DNA of 64,000 nucleotides from Kalaharituber pfeilii (Eukaryota > Ascomycota > Pezizomycetes > Pezizales > Pezizaceae). Of this stretch, positions 63,901 through 64,000 are shown in pieces (positions within the stretch are counted from its first letter, which is position 1; the number at the start of each line of letters is the position of its first letter). The notes under the pieces were generated by a model. The model saw only the letters and a program-made list of their open reading frames with translations. It did no database searches and was not told where the DNA came from. Location of the stretch: NCBI GenBank assembly GCA_015179045.1, contig WHUZ01000105.1, positions 62,001-126,000 of the forward strand, given 5' to 3'. The position numbers and the translations under genes are program-made.

Positions 63901-64000
63901 TCTGATGGAGATGTTGGGGGAGGACGGAGGGAGGATGCAGCGGTAGCTTTTATCTTAGTCATATTTCTTATTTCCTTTTCCTTTTCCCTACACCTCTATA

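Overview
The window looks like nuclear DNA of a filamentous ascomycete. Genes carry many short introns (about 50-130 bp) with GTRNGY donors, CTRAC-type branch points and AG acceptors. There is a STAND/NLR protein with fungal N-terminal regions, and the repeat load is heavy (Tad-like LINEs, LTR elements, MULE, hAT, Tc1/pogo and Harbinger-like DNA elements). A Pezizomycete (truffle or morel relative) would fit, but this is a guess from the style of the repeats. No bacterial-type genes, rRNA, convincing tRNA or CRISPR array were seen.

Three long intron-containing genes are intact by my own splicing. (1) 12605-7177, minus: a 1515-aa NLR (N-terminal DUF7708-like region, NACHT ATPase, about 16 ankyrin repeats of 34 aa that are nearly identical at DNA level). 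(2) 39566-47752, plus: a 19-exon, about 2268-aa UvrD-type helicase with a helical-repeat C-terminus (TRANK1-like). (3) 57826-60427, plus: a 9-exon, 705-aa FAD-linked oxidase of the sugar-lactone oxidase type. Weaker genes are a frameshifted PD-(D/E)XK-like nuclease (17304-16478), a Pro/Tyr-rich unknown protein (28409-30291) with a decayed copy at 17.7-18.1 kb, and two small candidates at 49.5-50.8 kb.

The rest is a dense, nested record of mobile elements. 0-2.1 kb: LINE ends and a young miniature LTR element (TRIM) with identical LTRs. 4-6 kb: an internally deleted MULE. 12.9-14.5 kb: a Harbinger-like element with another TIR element inside one of its TIRs. 15.6-17.7 kb: LINE end, nested LTRs and the nuclease gene. 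20-24.3 kb: a foldback-like element with arms made of subrepeats, holding an ORF1-only LINE and a solo LTR. 26.4-28.3 kb: a pogo-like transposon. 32.6-37.5 kb: LINE fragments nested three deep, a hAT MITE and two more ORF1-only elements. 54.5-55.6 kb: an AT-rich, RIP-like island with a solo LTR. 60.7-64 kb: LINE tails and a LINE encoding RT and RNase H.

The unifying and most unusual signal is a LINE 3' end. A short terminal hairpin with compensatory base changes, then TAATGAWAT and poly(A), is shared by RT-encoding LINEs, by short elements encoding only a Gag/ORF1-like protein, and by a series of 'tail-only' insertions of about 28-105 bp. Each tail-only copy listed is flanked by its own 7-15-bp target-site duplication. 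A second tail family (CCCTGCC...GCGGGGTCACGTGA-An) has the same layout and does the same. Several tails lie inside introns of the intact NLR and helicase genes.
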